Source: an uncultured Candidatus Poseidoniales archaeon (GTDB taxonomy: Archaea; Thermoplasmatota; Poseidoniia; Poseidoniales; Poseidoniaceae). Taken from it: a DNA stretch of 44,502 nucleotides. The position numbers were made by a program, and so were the translations under genes. Each line of letters opens with the position of its first letter. Position 1 is the stretch's first letter. Shown here piece by piece: positions 26,392-33,958 of the stretch. The stretch spans positions 1-44,502 of the forward strand of contig CAJJCM010000019.1 of the NCBI GenBank assembly GCA_905182635.1, given 5' to 3'. Below the pieces are notes generated by a model. That model ran no database searches, was not told the DNA's origin, and saw only the letters and a program-made list of their open reading frames with translations.

Positions 26392-27354
26392 ATGCTCGAT
26401 GTAACTACGACCCTTGAGGACGTCCTTTATTCACCGATTGAAGCGTATGATATGGGCATGTTGAAGGTATCGGAATTACACACGATTGCATGGGAGAAAA
26501 GTGGAAACCCAGACGGAATTCCAGTCATTGTTATTCACGGTGGACCTGGTGGTGGTGGGCAACCCTCATACCGTCAATACTTCGACTCCGAAGTCTACAA
26601 TATCATACAATTCGATCAACGCGGATGTGGCAAATCTACTCCTTATGCTGAATTAGTTGAAAACAATACCCAAGCATCAGTTCGTGACATTGAACAACTC
26701 CGCCAATCATTTGGTATTGAGGAATGGCATGTTTTTGGTGGGTCATGGGGCTCAACTCTTGCCTTGGTCTATGCTCAAGAACATCCTGAACGTGCACTTA
26801 GTTTGATGCTTAGAGGTATTTTCATGTGCCGCAAGAGCGAATTACATTGGTTCTATCAAGATGGAGCAAGCCATATATTTCCAGATGCTTTTGAGGCTTA
26901 CCGAGAACACATTCCAAAACGAGAACAGAATGACCTCATCAAGGCCTATCACATCCGTTTAACCAGTGAAGATGCCGACATCCGGCGCGCTGCTGCAAAG
27001 GAATGGACCCGTTGGGAAATGGCCACAAGTCGCCTCTTCCCCGACGATTCGTATCTTGAAAAAGCAGAAGACCTTGATTTTGCCGTCGCTTTTGCACGAA
27101 TTGAATGCCATTACTTCATCAACGCCATTTTCCTTGAAGAAGCCCATATCCTCAATCACGTCGAATCAATCCAACACATACCGACCACTATCGTTCAAGG
27201 GCGTTATGATGTGGTTTGTCCAGCGCGCAGTGCTTGGGAATTACACAAAGCAATGCCAAACAGCACCCTCATACTCGTACCCGATGCTGGCCATTCTATG
27301 GGCGAGGTGAGTATTGCTCGAGAACTCGTTGCTCTTACCAACTCGTTCCGTTGA
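26392..27354 (+). CDS. pip: Proline iminopeptidase (alpha/beta hydrolase, peptidase S33)
   Basis: This enzyme removes N-terminal proline from peptides in the cytosol. The 320-residue product has the full S33 pattern: the oxyanion loop VIHGGPGGGGQPSY, FDQRGCGKSTPYAELVENNT, the nucleophile elbow FGGSWGSTLALVYAQEHPE, the cap-domain segment LMLRGIFMCRKSELHWFYQDGA (quoted in part), the acid in VQGRYDVVCP and the catalytic His in PDAGHSMGE. The second half of the cap carries WTRWEMATSRL, also typical. The start ATG at 26392 gives a short lead of about 20 residues. It fits scavenging of protein-derived peptides. Confidence 0.93.
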   Translation: MLDVTTTLEDVLYSPIEAYDMGMLKVSELHTIAWEKSGNPDGIPVIVIHGGPGGGGQPSYRQYFDSEVYNIIQFDQRGCGKSTPYAELVENNTQASVRDIEQLRQSFGIEEWHVFGGSWGSTLALVYAQEHPERALSLMLRGIFMCRKSELHWFYQDGASHIFPDAFEAYREHIPKREQNDLIKAYHIRLTSEDADIRRAAAKEWTRWEMATSRLFPDDSYLEKAEDLDFAVAFARIECHYFINAIFLEEAHILNHVESIQHIPTTIVQGRYDVVCPARSAWELHKAMPNSTLILVPDAGHSMGEVSIARELVALTNSFR

Positions 27355-27433
27355 TGAAATCGCGTTCAATGGAGGACTCTTCTCAGTCCTTTCAAGCGTC
27401 GGCTTGATAGGGTGGAGGCGTGTGGCTGTTCAT

Positions 27434-27447
27434 GGAGGCTTGCCTCC
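27434..27447. repeat. Perfect inverted repeat ggaggc-tt-gcctcc upstream of the coiled-coil gene
   Basis: A 6-base stem with a 2-base spacer lies 10 bases ahead of the ATG at 27458. The left arm contains ggagg, a ribosome-binding sequence, so folding of the mRNA could hide it. Alternatively it is a DNA palindrome for a regulator. Position suggests function; no proof. Confidence 0.3.
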
Positions 27448-27457
27448 GGGTGATACA

Positions 27458-28198
27458 ATGACTGAAGAAGAAACCATCCCCCCTGTTGCAACTACACCGA
27501 CTGAAACCGTTGAAGATTTAGAAGCAAAAATCAAAGTCCTCTACGGAGCATTTCAAGGCGCAGATAAAGATTTGACCGACGCCCTTGCAACAATTGAAGT
27601 TCTTGAAAAAGAAATAATTGAAGGTGCTGTCGAAAAAGATTCACTACGAAGTCTTCTCGATGAGAAAGATAACCGTGTTCGTGAACTTGAACTCCGGGCA
27701 GCAAAATCAAGCAAGACCGTTGAACGTCTTGAACCTGAACTCGAAAAGATGGAAGAAAAATACACCCGTGAAAAGGACCGACTTGGCCGAGTATACGGAA
27801 TCGCAGAGGAACTCGATAACGATCTCCGTCACGCTGTTACGGAAATGAAAGCCCGTGACGATTGGTATGTCGGCCACATGCAAATTTTTGAAGACCTCAA
27901 CAAAGCCATCAAGGTCCGCTATGAAATGATTGAGCGTGCTATTGAGGCAGAACGGAAATCTCAGCACATGGCTCGTGCCTTCACCGAACGTATCGATGAC
28001 TTAGTCGATTCTCGTGCGGCTGAAATGACCATGGAAGAGGCTAAAGAAATCTCTACCGCAGAAAGCACAGACTCTGTTGAAGAAGCAACTGAAGAAGCAA
28101 CTGAAGAAGCAACTGAAGAAGCAACCAAAGAACAAGCTGGCCCGGAAACGACCGGTGCTGCTACTTGGGCAGACGGCGAAGACCCTTGGGAAGAGTGA
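27458..28198 (+). CDS. Coiled-coil protein with acidic EEAT-repeat tail
   Basis: No family is recognised. From the ATG at 27458 the product has 246 residues, is strongly charged and lacks signal or membrane segments. Residues of about 15-200 show heptad-like coiled coil (VEDLEAKIKVLYGAF, IEVLEKEIIEG, VRELELRAAKSSKTVERLE). The tail is low-complexity: four EEAT units, then a Trp-containing acidic end (WADGEDPWEE). The track start at 27314 overlaps pip and is unlikely; GTG 27422 with ggagg just upstream is a real alternative. It is followed 9 bases later by the decarboxylase gene, so a structural or scaffold role linked to membranes is possible but is only a guess. Confidence 0.7.
   Translation: MTEEETIPPVATTPTETVEDLEAKIKVLYGAFQGADKDLTDALATIEVLEKEIIEGAVEKDSLRSLLDEKDNRVRELELRAAKSSKTVERLEPELEKMEEKYTREKDRLGRVYGIAEELDNDLRHAVTEMKARDDWYVGHMQIFEDLNKAIKVRYEMIERAIEAERKSQHMARAFTERIDDLVDSRAAEMTMEEAKEISTAESTDSVEEATEEATEEATEEATKEQAGPETTGAATWADGEDPWEE
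28079..28126 (+). repeat. Four tandem 12-base repeats (gaagaagcaact) coding for EEAT
   Basis: Four head-to-tail 12-base units, three identical and the last differing at its final base, encode EEATEEATEEATEEAT near the end of the coiled-coil protein. Near-identity at the DNA level suggests recent slippage expansion, so copy number may vary between strains. Confidence 0.85.
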
Positions 28199-28207
28199 GG
28201 CGATTCT

Positions 28208-29059
28208 ATGGCAGGCCTGGCCCACGGCGGTCACGCCCCCGTAATCATTCCAATATTGATGGGTGGTAGCGCCTTAATTATTGGAGCGACCATTGACTCC
28301 TTGTATGGATTAGTTCCCTTTTTCGGAATCTTTTGTTTCATGCTTTCGGCCTTTTTCGCAAATTTCTGGCGAGACCCCGACCGGCCAATCCCCCGAGATG
28401 AAGGAGTATTGGTCAGTCCTGCCGATGGCCATGTCATGTTTGTCCGTCGTGAACGCGCTGTTGGGCGGCGCCCCTCGAAAGATGAACTTGAATCCGGAGC
28501 ATGCGAATCCGATCCGTTGACGGGTGACTGGTTTCCAACCCCTCTCGCCAATCCATTATTATTTGAAACAGAGCAACGTTTTGAAGCGGTTGCCAAAGGC
28601 CAAGAATCGAAGGATGATGTGTACCGAATTGCCATCTTCATGTCGCCATTGGACGTCCATGTAAATCGGGCCCCTTTCGCTGGAATTTTACATCAAATGG
28701 AACACCGAGCCGGAAAGGGACTTCGTCGTGGACCTTTTGTCGCTGCATACAAAAAAGAGAGCCAATACAATGAAAGAGTTCGAAGCGTGTTCAAAGGCGA
28801 CAAAGATATCTTTGTTGAAGTGACACAAATATCTGGTGCACTTGCACGAACAATCGTCCCTTGGCTTCAGGTCGATTCCGAAGTCCGCCGAGGGCAACGA
28901 TACGGCATGATTCGACTTGGTTCTCGTGTCGACCTCCGTGTTCCAGCAGCGCTTTTTACACCGAATGTCTGTTCTGCAGAAGACCAAAATCCAACACACC
29001 CTAAGGGCGAATTTGTTCAGGCAGGTTCCACAATACTGTTCACTCCAGTGCGCGATTGA
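28208..29059 (+). CDS. asd: Phosphatidylserine/archaetidylserine decarboxylase
   Basis: The pyruvoyl enzyme decarboxylates the serine head group of a phospholipid; in archaea the substrate is archaetidylserine, giving archaetidylethanolamine. The 283-residue protein has two N-terminal helices (IIPILMGGSALIIGATI and FFGIFCFMLSAFFANFW) leading into RDPDRPIP, typical of short-type PSD. VLVSPADGHVMFV, FMSPLDVHVNRAP and GMIRLGSRVDLRVP follow; the Gly-Ser of LGSR is the expected self-cleavage site that forms the pyruvoyl group. A segment of about 50 residues (RRPSKDELESGACESDP and beyond) is inserted after the first core strand and is not usual in the short archaeal form. The start follows the coiled-coil gene by 9 bases. 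Confidence 0.88.
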   Translation: MAGLAHGGHAPVIIPILMGGSALIIGATIDSLYGLVPFFGIFCFMLSAFFANFWRDPDRPIPRDEGVLVSPADGHVMFVRRERAVGRRPSKDELESGACESDPLTGDWFPTPLANPLLFETEQRFEAVAKGQESKDDVYRIAIFMSPLDVHVNRAPFAGILHQMEHRAGKGLRRGPFVAAYKKESQYNERVRSVFKGDKDIFVEVTQISGALARTIVPWLQVDSEVRRGQRYGMIRLGSRVDLRVPAALFTPNVCSAEDQNPTHPKGEFVQAGSTILFTPVRD

Positions 29060-29122
29060 GTCGATTCTGTTGGGCGGTGGATTGAAACACCAAAGCCGAG
29101 CCACTTCACAAGGGGGAACACG

Positions 29123-30289
29123 ATGCCGGGGCCAAAATCATTGACGTTAGTTGGAGAGGGAAACAAAGGTTCCCGTATCCACGATCTGGTTAAAGCACCT
29201 GCTAATACACCCTGGGCGCTTGCTCGCCAACAATCATGGGATGCTAGTGAGCCTGCAACTGTATACTACACTCCTGAAATGCTCGCGGATGGGACGCCAT
29301 GTAGCGCAGTGACTGTTATCTTGCGCACCAAGGGTTGCCATTGGTGGTGGTCAAGCGGGTGTACTTTCTGCGGATATTTTAACGATACACGTGACGATGT
29401 TACCAATGATGATTTACATGCACAGTGGGCTTATGCAAAGGAGAAATTCAAAGATTTCAAAGATCATGCTATGGTCAAAGTCTACACGAGTGGCTCTTTG
29501 CTTGAAGACCGTGAGATTCCAGTTGAATTTCAAGAAACAGTTTTGAGAGATTGTCATGACCTCGGTAAAGAATTGATTGTAGAAAGCCGATGCGAGCAAT
29601 TGACCGAAGAAAAACTTGCTTGGGCATCACAATTGAATCAAAGTTTTGCAGTAGCGATTGGGCTTGAAGCCTATGACGATGAAGTCCTTCGATTTCATGT
29701 CAACAAAGGTTTCACGACGAAATCGTGGGACCGAGCGGTTGAAAATTTGAAGAAGTTCGATATTCGTGTCAAGACCTACTTGATGTTTAAACCACCTTTC
29801 ATGAGTGAAGCTGATGCATTGAACCATGGCGTAAAATGGATTGAAGACGTGGCGGAAAGAAGCGACGAAATCTCCGTCAATCCAATGAATATTCAGCGAG
29901 GGACGATCATTGACCGTCTTCACAGAAATAGCGAATATCGGCCTCCTTGGCTTTGGTCTTTGGTCGAAATGATTCGTCGTGCTCACCCAACCATCCATCC
30001 GAATGGTGGAAAGAACGGTGATGAAGATCAAGTTTGCCGACTCATCATCCATCCAACTGCAGGAGGAAGAGTTCGAGGTGCCCATAATTGTGGGGCTTGT
30101 GATTCAGTTGTTGTTGCTGCCATTGAACGGTATGCAGTTTCTGGTGATCTTGAAGAATTCAAAGGACTGTCCTGTTCGTGTGAACTTGCATGGAAAGAAG
30201 AGGTTCTTTTGGAACAAGCACTCCCCGTGCCATTGGGAATCTCAAAGCACCGCCGAGGTAATCTTCTCGACAGACTCCGCTCGCCTTAA
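29123..30289 (+). CDS. raSEA: Archaeosine synthase radical-SAM subunit (RaSEA)
   Basis: RaSEA acts with ArcS to turn preQ0-derived lysine adduct in tRNA position 15 into archaeosine. The 388-residue protein matches the family in length and motifs. The Fe-S cysteines are in GCHWWWSSGCTFCGYFND (Cys 72, 80, 83; CX7CX2C). This is followed by VYTSGSLLEDREIP, a radical-SAM barrel strand with ESRCEQLTEEKL, and AIGLEAYDDEVLRFHVNKGF. The C-terminal part has a cysteine-rich end with HNCGACD and LSCSCELAW, probably a metal site. The ATG at 29123 is preceded by a purine run (aaggggg). ArcS and TgtA are not in the window. It is placed downstream of the decarboxylase by 63 bases. Confidence 0.88.
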   Translation: MPGPKSLTLVGEGNKGSRIHDLVKAPANTPWALARQQSWDASEPATVYYTPEMLADGTPCSAVTVILRTKGCHWWWSSGCTFCGYFNDTRDDVTNDDLHAQWAYAKEKFKDFKDHAMVKVYTSGSLLEDREIPVEFQETVLRDCHDLGKELIVESRCEQLTEEKLAWASQLNQSFAVAIGLEAYDDEVLRFHVNKGFTTKSWDRAVENLKKFDIRVKTYLMFKPPFMSEADALNHGVKWIEDVAERSDEISVNPMNIQRGTIIDRLHRNSEYRPPWLWSLVEMIRRAHPTIHPNGGKNGDEDQVCRLIIHPTAGGRVRGAHNCGACDSVVVAAIERYAVSGDLEEFKGLSCSCELAWKEEVLLEQALPVPLGISKHRRGNLLDRLRSP

Positions 30290-30361
30290 GTCGATGTTTA
30301 CAATCGAAGAAATGCTCCTTGGTCGGAGTGAATCTTTATCACCGCAATACGAGTGGGCGGA

Positions 30362-30380
30362 ATGACCCCTATGGGGTCAT
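30362..30380. repeat. Perfect 8-base inverted repeat atgacccc-tat-ggggtcat
   Basis: An uninterrupted 8-base stem with a 3-base loop lies in the 107-base gap between RaSEA and the small membrane gene, 16 bases before the latter's ATG. No T-run follows, so it is not a classic terminator. A regulator binding site or a structured 5' leader controlling the downstream membrane pair is more likely. It is the strongest inverted repeat I see between genes here. Confidence 0.5.
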
Positions 30381-30396
30381 GCAAAGGTGAAGGCCG

Positions 30397-30669
30397 ATGA
30401 CAAATACAACAACTCTACCTGATGTGACCGTTGGAACAGGCGAACCGTCGAGCAGTCGTGTATTCTTGACTCTTTTTTCGGTTGGGCTTCTTGGCATACT
30501 TGCGCTTTTCTCAAATGTTTTCGGGTGGGACAACCTTCCTTTGCTCGGTGAACTTGTCCCTTTGATTGGAAATCTTGGTGGCAGTGGAATTTGGTATTAT
30601 CTTATTGGCATTTTGGTTGGAGTTGGAGCGATTATTGCTTCACTCATAAGCGAGGTCATTGTAGACTAA
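30397..30669 (+). CDS. Small two-helix membrane protein
   Basis: The 90-residue protein has a polar Thr-rich N-terminus and two hydrophobic helices at about residues 22-45 (FLTLFSVGLLGILALFSNVF) and 62-86 (IWYYLIGILVGVGAIIASLI). No family is recognised. The ATG at 30397 has aaaggtgaagg upstream. Its stop codon overlaps the start of the ribosome-binding sequence taaggaggtg of the next gene, so the two are translated together. It may be an accessory subunit of the oxidase-like protein that follows; this is inferred from coupling only. Confidence 0.75.
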   Translation: MTNTTTLPDVTVGTGEPSSSRVFLTLFSVGLLGILALFSNVFGWDNLPLLGELVPLIGNLGGSGIWYYLIGILVGVGAIIASLISEVIVD

Positions 30670-30682
30670 GGAGGTGTGGTGT

Positions 30683-32650
30683 ATGGAAACAGTATTTATC
30701 TCTGCAGCACTTTTGCTTGCTTCACTTTTCCTTGTTTCGAACTCTATGGTTCAAGGAATAGGAGGAATGGCAAGTTCTCTTCGACAAGTTGGAATGTTTT
30801 TGTTAAACAAGGCTCCAGCCGGGTTGATCGATCTCTTTAGCGACAAACCAGGAAGCGGTACCAAAACATGGCTACGTTTCGGTATGGCTTGGTTCTTCAT
30901 GGCTTGTCTCGGTATGTTCCTCGGCATCTGGCATCGTTATGACCCAACAGCCCTCAACTCTCTTTCCAGTATTGGCTGGAGTTATGATGATGGTTCAATG
31001 TTAACTGATTACACTGCAATCTTCTTCTCGACTGCATTAAATTATCTCTTAGTTGGTGCAGCACTGGTTGCGATCTCTCGTGCTTCGAAAGGCCGACTTG
31101 CAAGTGAAGCCAGCGCATCGATGGTGGCCGTTCTCCTGACGGTCTCGACCATTGTTGTGCTTCTTCTACCAGCAATATTTTCTTTCATCACTATCGGCAA
31201 CGAAGCAAGTGTTCTCGAAACTTTACAAAACATCTCAATGCTTGTTGTTGGGGCAATGCTTCACTTCGCACTTCTCATCAATGTATTCATCACTTTAGGT
31301 GACCGAGAGCACAACGACATCCCACCAACGACTTGGTTCTTAGTGCTCGCTTTGGTTGCTAAAATCATGGCAATGTTATTCATTTTCTTCGGAGAACTTG
31401 TCGATGCGACACAAACAGTTTGGATGGCAGAACGAGTCTTGACCGGATGGGTTCCTTTGGCTTTGATTTTCGCAGTTGCCTACCACGTCATTCCATTTAC
31501 GACTGGAAAACCAGTCTGGTCTGAATCGATGCAAAAAATAAGTATGTTGTTCCTTTTCATAACAATTCCACCTTTCTTCATTTCTTCAGCAGATGCTGGA
31601 GAATTATTGCAAAATGTTGGTGCTATTCTCATGACGCTCGGACTTCTCCCCTTGCTTGCGGGTTCGTTTAACATGGTTGCAACAGCGGCCTCAAACCCGG
31701 AAAAAATCATCAAGAGCCCTGGTGCTTTTGCAGCAACTGCAGCAATGTTGCTCATCCCAATATATGCCATCGGAGGTTTCTTCACAGGCATGGATACGTT
31801 TGTTGGAATGGATAAACTCGGTTCGATGGCTCATACGGTTGACACAGGCTTCATCTCCACTGTTGGAAGTTTGATGATGCTCGCAGCAATCTTCACATCT
31901 TATCCGCTGGCTGTTGGTAAGAAACTCGCTAAGGCAAGCAACGCTCAACTCGCAGTTTGGCTCACTTTGGTTGGCGGTGTTGCTTCAACCATTGCGGCTC
32001 TGATGGGGGATTTCACTGCTTACGCGGTCACAAACTCAGGTGTCGAAGACGCAGTTGCCTCAACGGAAGGATTCTTCTTGGTCTCTGCCGCTATGTTTTA
32101 CATGGTAACTATGGCAAGTATTCTTGCAGCTTTATCCATGATTCACACAGGACGCCCAAACAATGCTTCCTATTCCGATATGTCTGTCCAGAGTGATATT
32201 GATTCGTACACTTTGGTCGATGGCTCAACAACTATTCGCACCTTGCTTGGCCGAGGTGTTGGCGTCGATACTACCCTTCACATTGGAGAAATTCAAGAAG
32301 ACGAAGGTGGCTCTTCAATCATTCAAGTTTCAACTCAACTCCACAATGATGAAGTTACAGAATTCCCAGTTCCTGAAGAACTGGTCATGCTTGCTCAATT
32401 CTTGAAGCAGACGAAACAATCAATTTTCGAATTTTTCAATACCATTGATTTGGATGGCTCAGGCGAAATTGATGGATATGAATTCCAACAAGCATTAGCA
32501 AAATCAAACATTGCAAACCTTCCACCTTGGGAAATGAGCCGATTAGTTTCAGCAGTTGACCTTGATGGCGATGGCCGAATTAATCTCCCGGAGTTGGATA
32601 TTATGCTGGCTAAGATTCGAACGGAAATCCTTGAATCGGAAGAAGAGTGA
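30683..32650 (+). CDS. Heme-copper-oxidase subunit I-like membrane protein lacking ligands, with C-terminal EF-hand pair
   Basis: The ATG at 30683 is chosen over the track GTG at 30674, because that GTG is part of a near-perfect ribosome binding site (ggaggtg) 6 bases upstream. The 655 residues hold about 12 helices up to residue 470. The pattern follows cbb3/NorB subunit I: a helix with TDYTAIFFSTALNYLLVGAA where the low-spin heme His-Thr is expected; a helix ending in AYHVIPFTTGKPVWSE, like the family's YxxPKxxGRPxYS; then ITIPPFFISS where the CuB His-His is expected; and LGSMAHTVDTGF where H-x-H is expected. Only the last His is kept. A cytosolic linker leads to EF-hand loops DLDGSGEIDGYE (about 589-600) and DLDGDGRINLPE (about 626-637), both with canonical calcium ligands. 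Homology is inferred from motifs, and loss of redox activity is inferred from them. Confidence 0.65.
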   Translation: METVFISAALLLASLFLVSNSMVQGIGGMASSLRQVGMFLLNKAPAGLIDLFSDKPGSGTKTWLRFGMAWFFMACLGMFLGIWHRYDPTALNSLSSIGWSYDDGSMLTDYTAIFFSTALNYLLVGAALVAISRASKGRLASEASASMVAVLLTVSTIVVLLLPAIFSFITIGNEASVLETLQNISMLVVGAMLHFALLINVFITLGDREHNDIPPTTWFLVLALVAKIMAMLFIFFGELVDATQTVWMAERVLTGWVPLALIFAVAYHVIPFTTGKPVWSESMQKISMLFLFITIPPFFISSADAGELLQNVGAILMTLGLLPLLAGSFNMVATAASNPEKIIKSPGAFAATAAMLLIPIYAIGGFFTGMDTFVGMDKLGSMAHTVDTGFISTVGSLMMLAAIFTSYPLAVGKKLAKASNAQLAVWLTLVGGVASTIAALMGDFTAYAVTNSGVEDAVASTEGFFLVSAAMFYMVTMASILAALSMIHTGRPNNASYSDMSVQSDIDSYTLVDGSTTIRTLLGRGVGVDTTLHIGEIQEDEGGSSIIQVSTQLHNDEVTEFPVPEELVMLAQFLKQTKQSIFEFFNTIDLDGSGEIDGYEFQQALAKSNIANLPPWEMSRLVSAVDLDGDGRINLPELDIMLAKIRTEILESEEE

Positions 32651-32674
32651 ACGCGCTCACATGGCGGGATCACA

Positions 32675-33958
32675 GTGAAAATCGGATTGGTCGGTAAACC
32701 TAATGTCGGCAAATCTACCTTTTTTAGTGCAGCTACTTTAGCAAAAGTGGATATTGCAAATTATCCTTTTTGTACCATTGAACCGAACGTCGGTGTCGCT
32801 TTTGTAGCAGCCCGAATTCATTGCCCTTGCAAAGACATCCGTCAACGGCTGGAGGCCGAAGGACGAATTGAAGCCGTTACTGAGAGTGACCCACGCCAAG
32901 GAAGTTTATGTGAGCCGAGAACAGGCTCCTGTGTCGCACACCGCCGACTTGTGCCCTGCTTTTTGGTTGACATCGCAGGGCTTGTCCCTGGGGCCAGCGA
33001 AGGCAGAGGAAGGGGAAACGCTTTCCTTGCAGATTTGGCAAATTGTGATGCCCTTATCCAAGTCGTTGATGCAGCGGGAACTACTGATATTGAAGGAAAC
33101 CCTCAAGGTGCAAATCAGAGTAAAGAGATTGCTCAACAGCGCATCGGTGAAGAAATTGATTTTCTCGGAAGAGAATTAGATGCTTGGATTGCAGGATTAT
33201 TGAACGATGGTTGGATACGGGGCGTTCGTCGAGTCCAAGCGGAGGGAGAGAAAGGCTTGGTCGGCTATATACATGAGCAATTAACAGGACTTGGAGCCAC
33301 TTCACAATTGATAGCAATTTCTTTTGAAGCATTCAAAAGTGACCAAGACTCACTTGGAAGTCCCTGGGAATGGGATCAGCAGACGATTACAGCACTCGCC
33401 GTCCATGTCAGAACCGCACTGTTCCCAATTCATATTGCTGCAAATAAGTTCGATATTGCACCATCAGGAGTTCTTCAAGGCATAACCGCAAACGGTAGCC
33501 TCATGCCCTGTATGGCAGATGTGGAATTAGGCCTTCGCCGTGCCGCTGCTGCTGAATTAATCTCTTATATTCCTGGTCAAAATACATTTGAATTTACCAA
33601 TCAAGGCTCTCTTTCTGAACCTCAAATCAATGCATTGAATCACATGCTTGAACGCCTTTCAACCAACAATGGTACGGGCGTGTCAACGCTCCTCGACACG
33701 GTCTTATTTGACGAACTTGACCATATAGTCGTTTATCCAGTTCAAGACGAATCTCATTGGACAGATGGTGATGGAAAGATATTGCCAGATGCATTTGTGG
33801 TTCCTTCTGGAATTCAAGCCAAATTATTGGCATACAAAGTCCACAGCGATCTTGGTGATGGTTTTATTCGAGGCGTGGATGGAAGAACTCGGCGTGTTGT
33901 TGGAGCAGAGCACGAAATGAGTGACGGAGACGTCCTTAAAATTCACGCAAAATCGTAA
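32675..33958 (+). CDS. YchF/OLA1-like (Obg-family) GTPase with TGS domain
   Basis: The 427-residue cytosolic P-loop protein belongs to the archaeal branch often named YchF. G1 is GLVGKPNVGKST at the N-terminus; the switch region is NYPFCTIEPNVGVAFV; G3 is LVDIAGLVPGASEGRGRGN; and G4 is ANKFD near residue 258. Bacterial YchF uses NxxE and prefers ATP; the Asp here favours GTP. A helical insert with HCPCKDIRQ and SLCEPRTGSC follows the switch, as in archaeal members. The C-terminal TGS domain ends in KLLAYKVHSDLGDGFIRGV and DGDVLKIHAKS. The role is probably ribosome-linked. The start is GTG 32675, since the nearby ATG at 32661 runs into a stop. The stop directly abuts the opposing gene. Confidence 0.9.
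   Translation: MKIGLVGKPNVGKSTFFSAATLAKVDIANYPFCTIEPNVGVAFVAARIHCPCKDIRQRLEAEGRIEAVTESDPRQGSLCEPRTGSCVAHRRLVPCFLVDIAGLVPGASEGRGRGNAFLADLANCDALIQVVDAAGTTDIEGNPQGANQSKEIAQQRIGEEIDFLGRELDAWIAGLLNDGWIRGVRRVQAEGEKGLVGYIHEQLTGLGATSQLIAISFEAFKSDQDSLGSPWEWDQQTITALAVHVRTALFPIHIAANKFDIAPSGVLQGITANGSLMPCMADVELGLRRAAAAELISYIPGQNTFEFTNQGSLSEPQINALNHMLERLSTNNGTGVSTLLDTVLFDELDHIVVYPVQDESHWTDGDGKILPDAFVVPSGIQAKLLAYKVHSDLGDGFIRGVDGRTRRVVGAEHEMSDGDVLKIHAKS

Noticed and set aside
27314-27457. Track-defined N-terminal extension of the coiled-coil protein
   Set aside because: It overlaps the end of pip and encodes non-coiled-coil sequence; a start at 27458 or 27422 fits better.
28079-28126. Possible CRISPR or non-coding satellite
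   Set aside because: The 12-base units are in frame within a gene and have no spacers.
30294-30365. 23-codon ORF (MFTIEEMLLGRSESL...) between RaSEA and the small membrane gene
   Set aside because: Short, no clear ribosome binding site and no other evidence; its stop lies in the inverted repeat, but this is not enough to call a gene.
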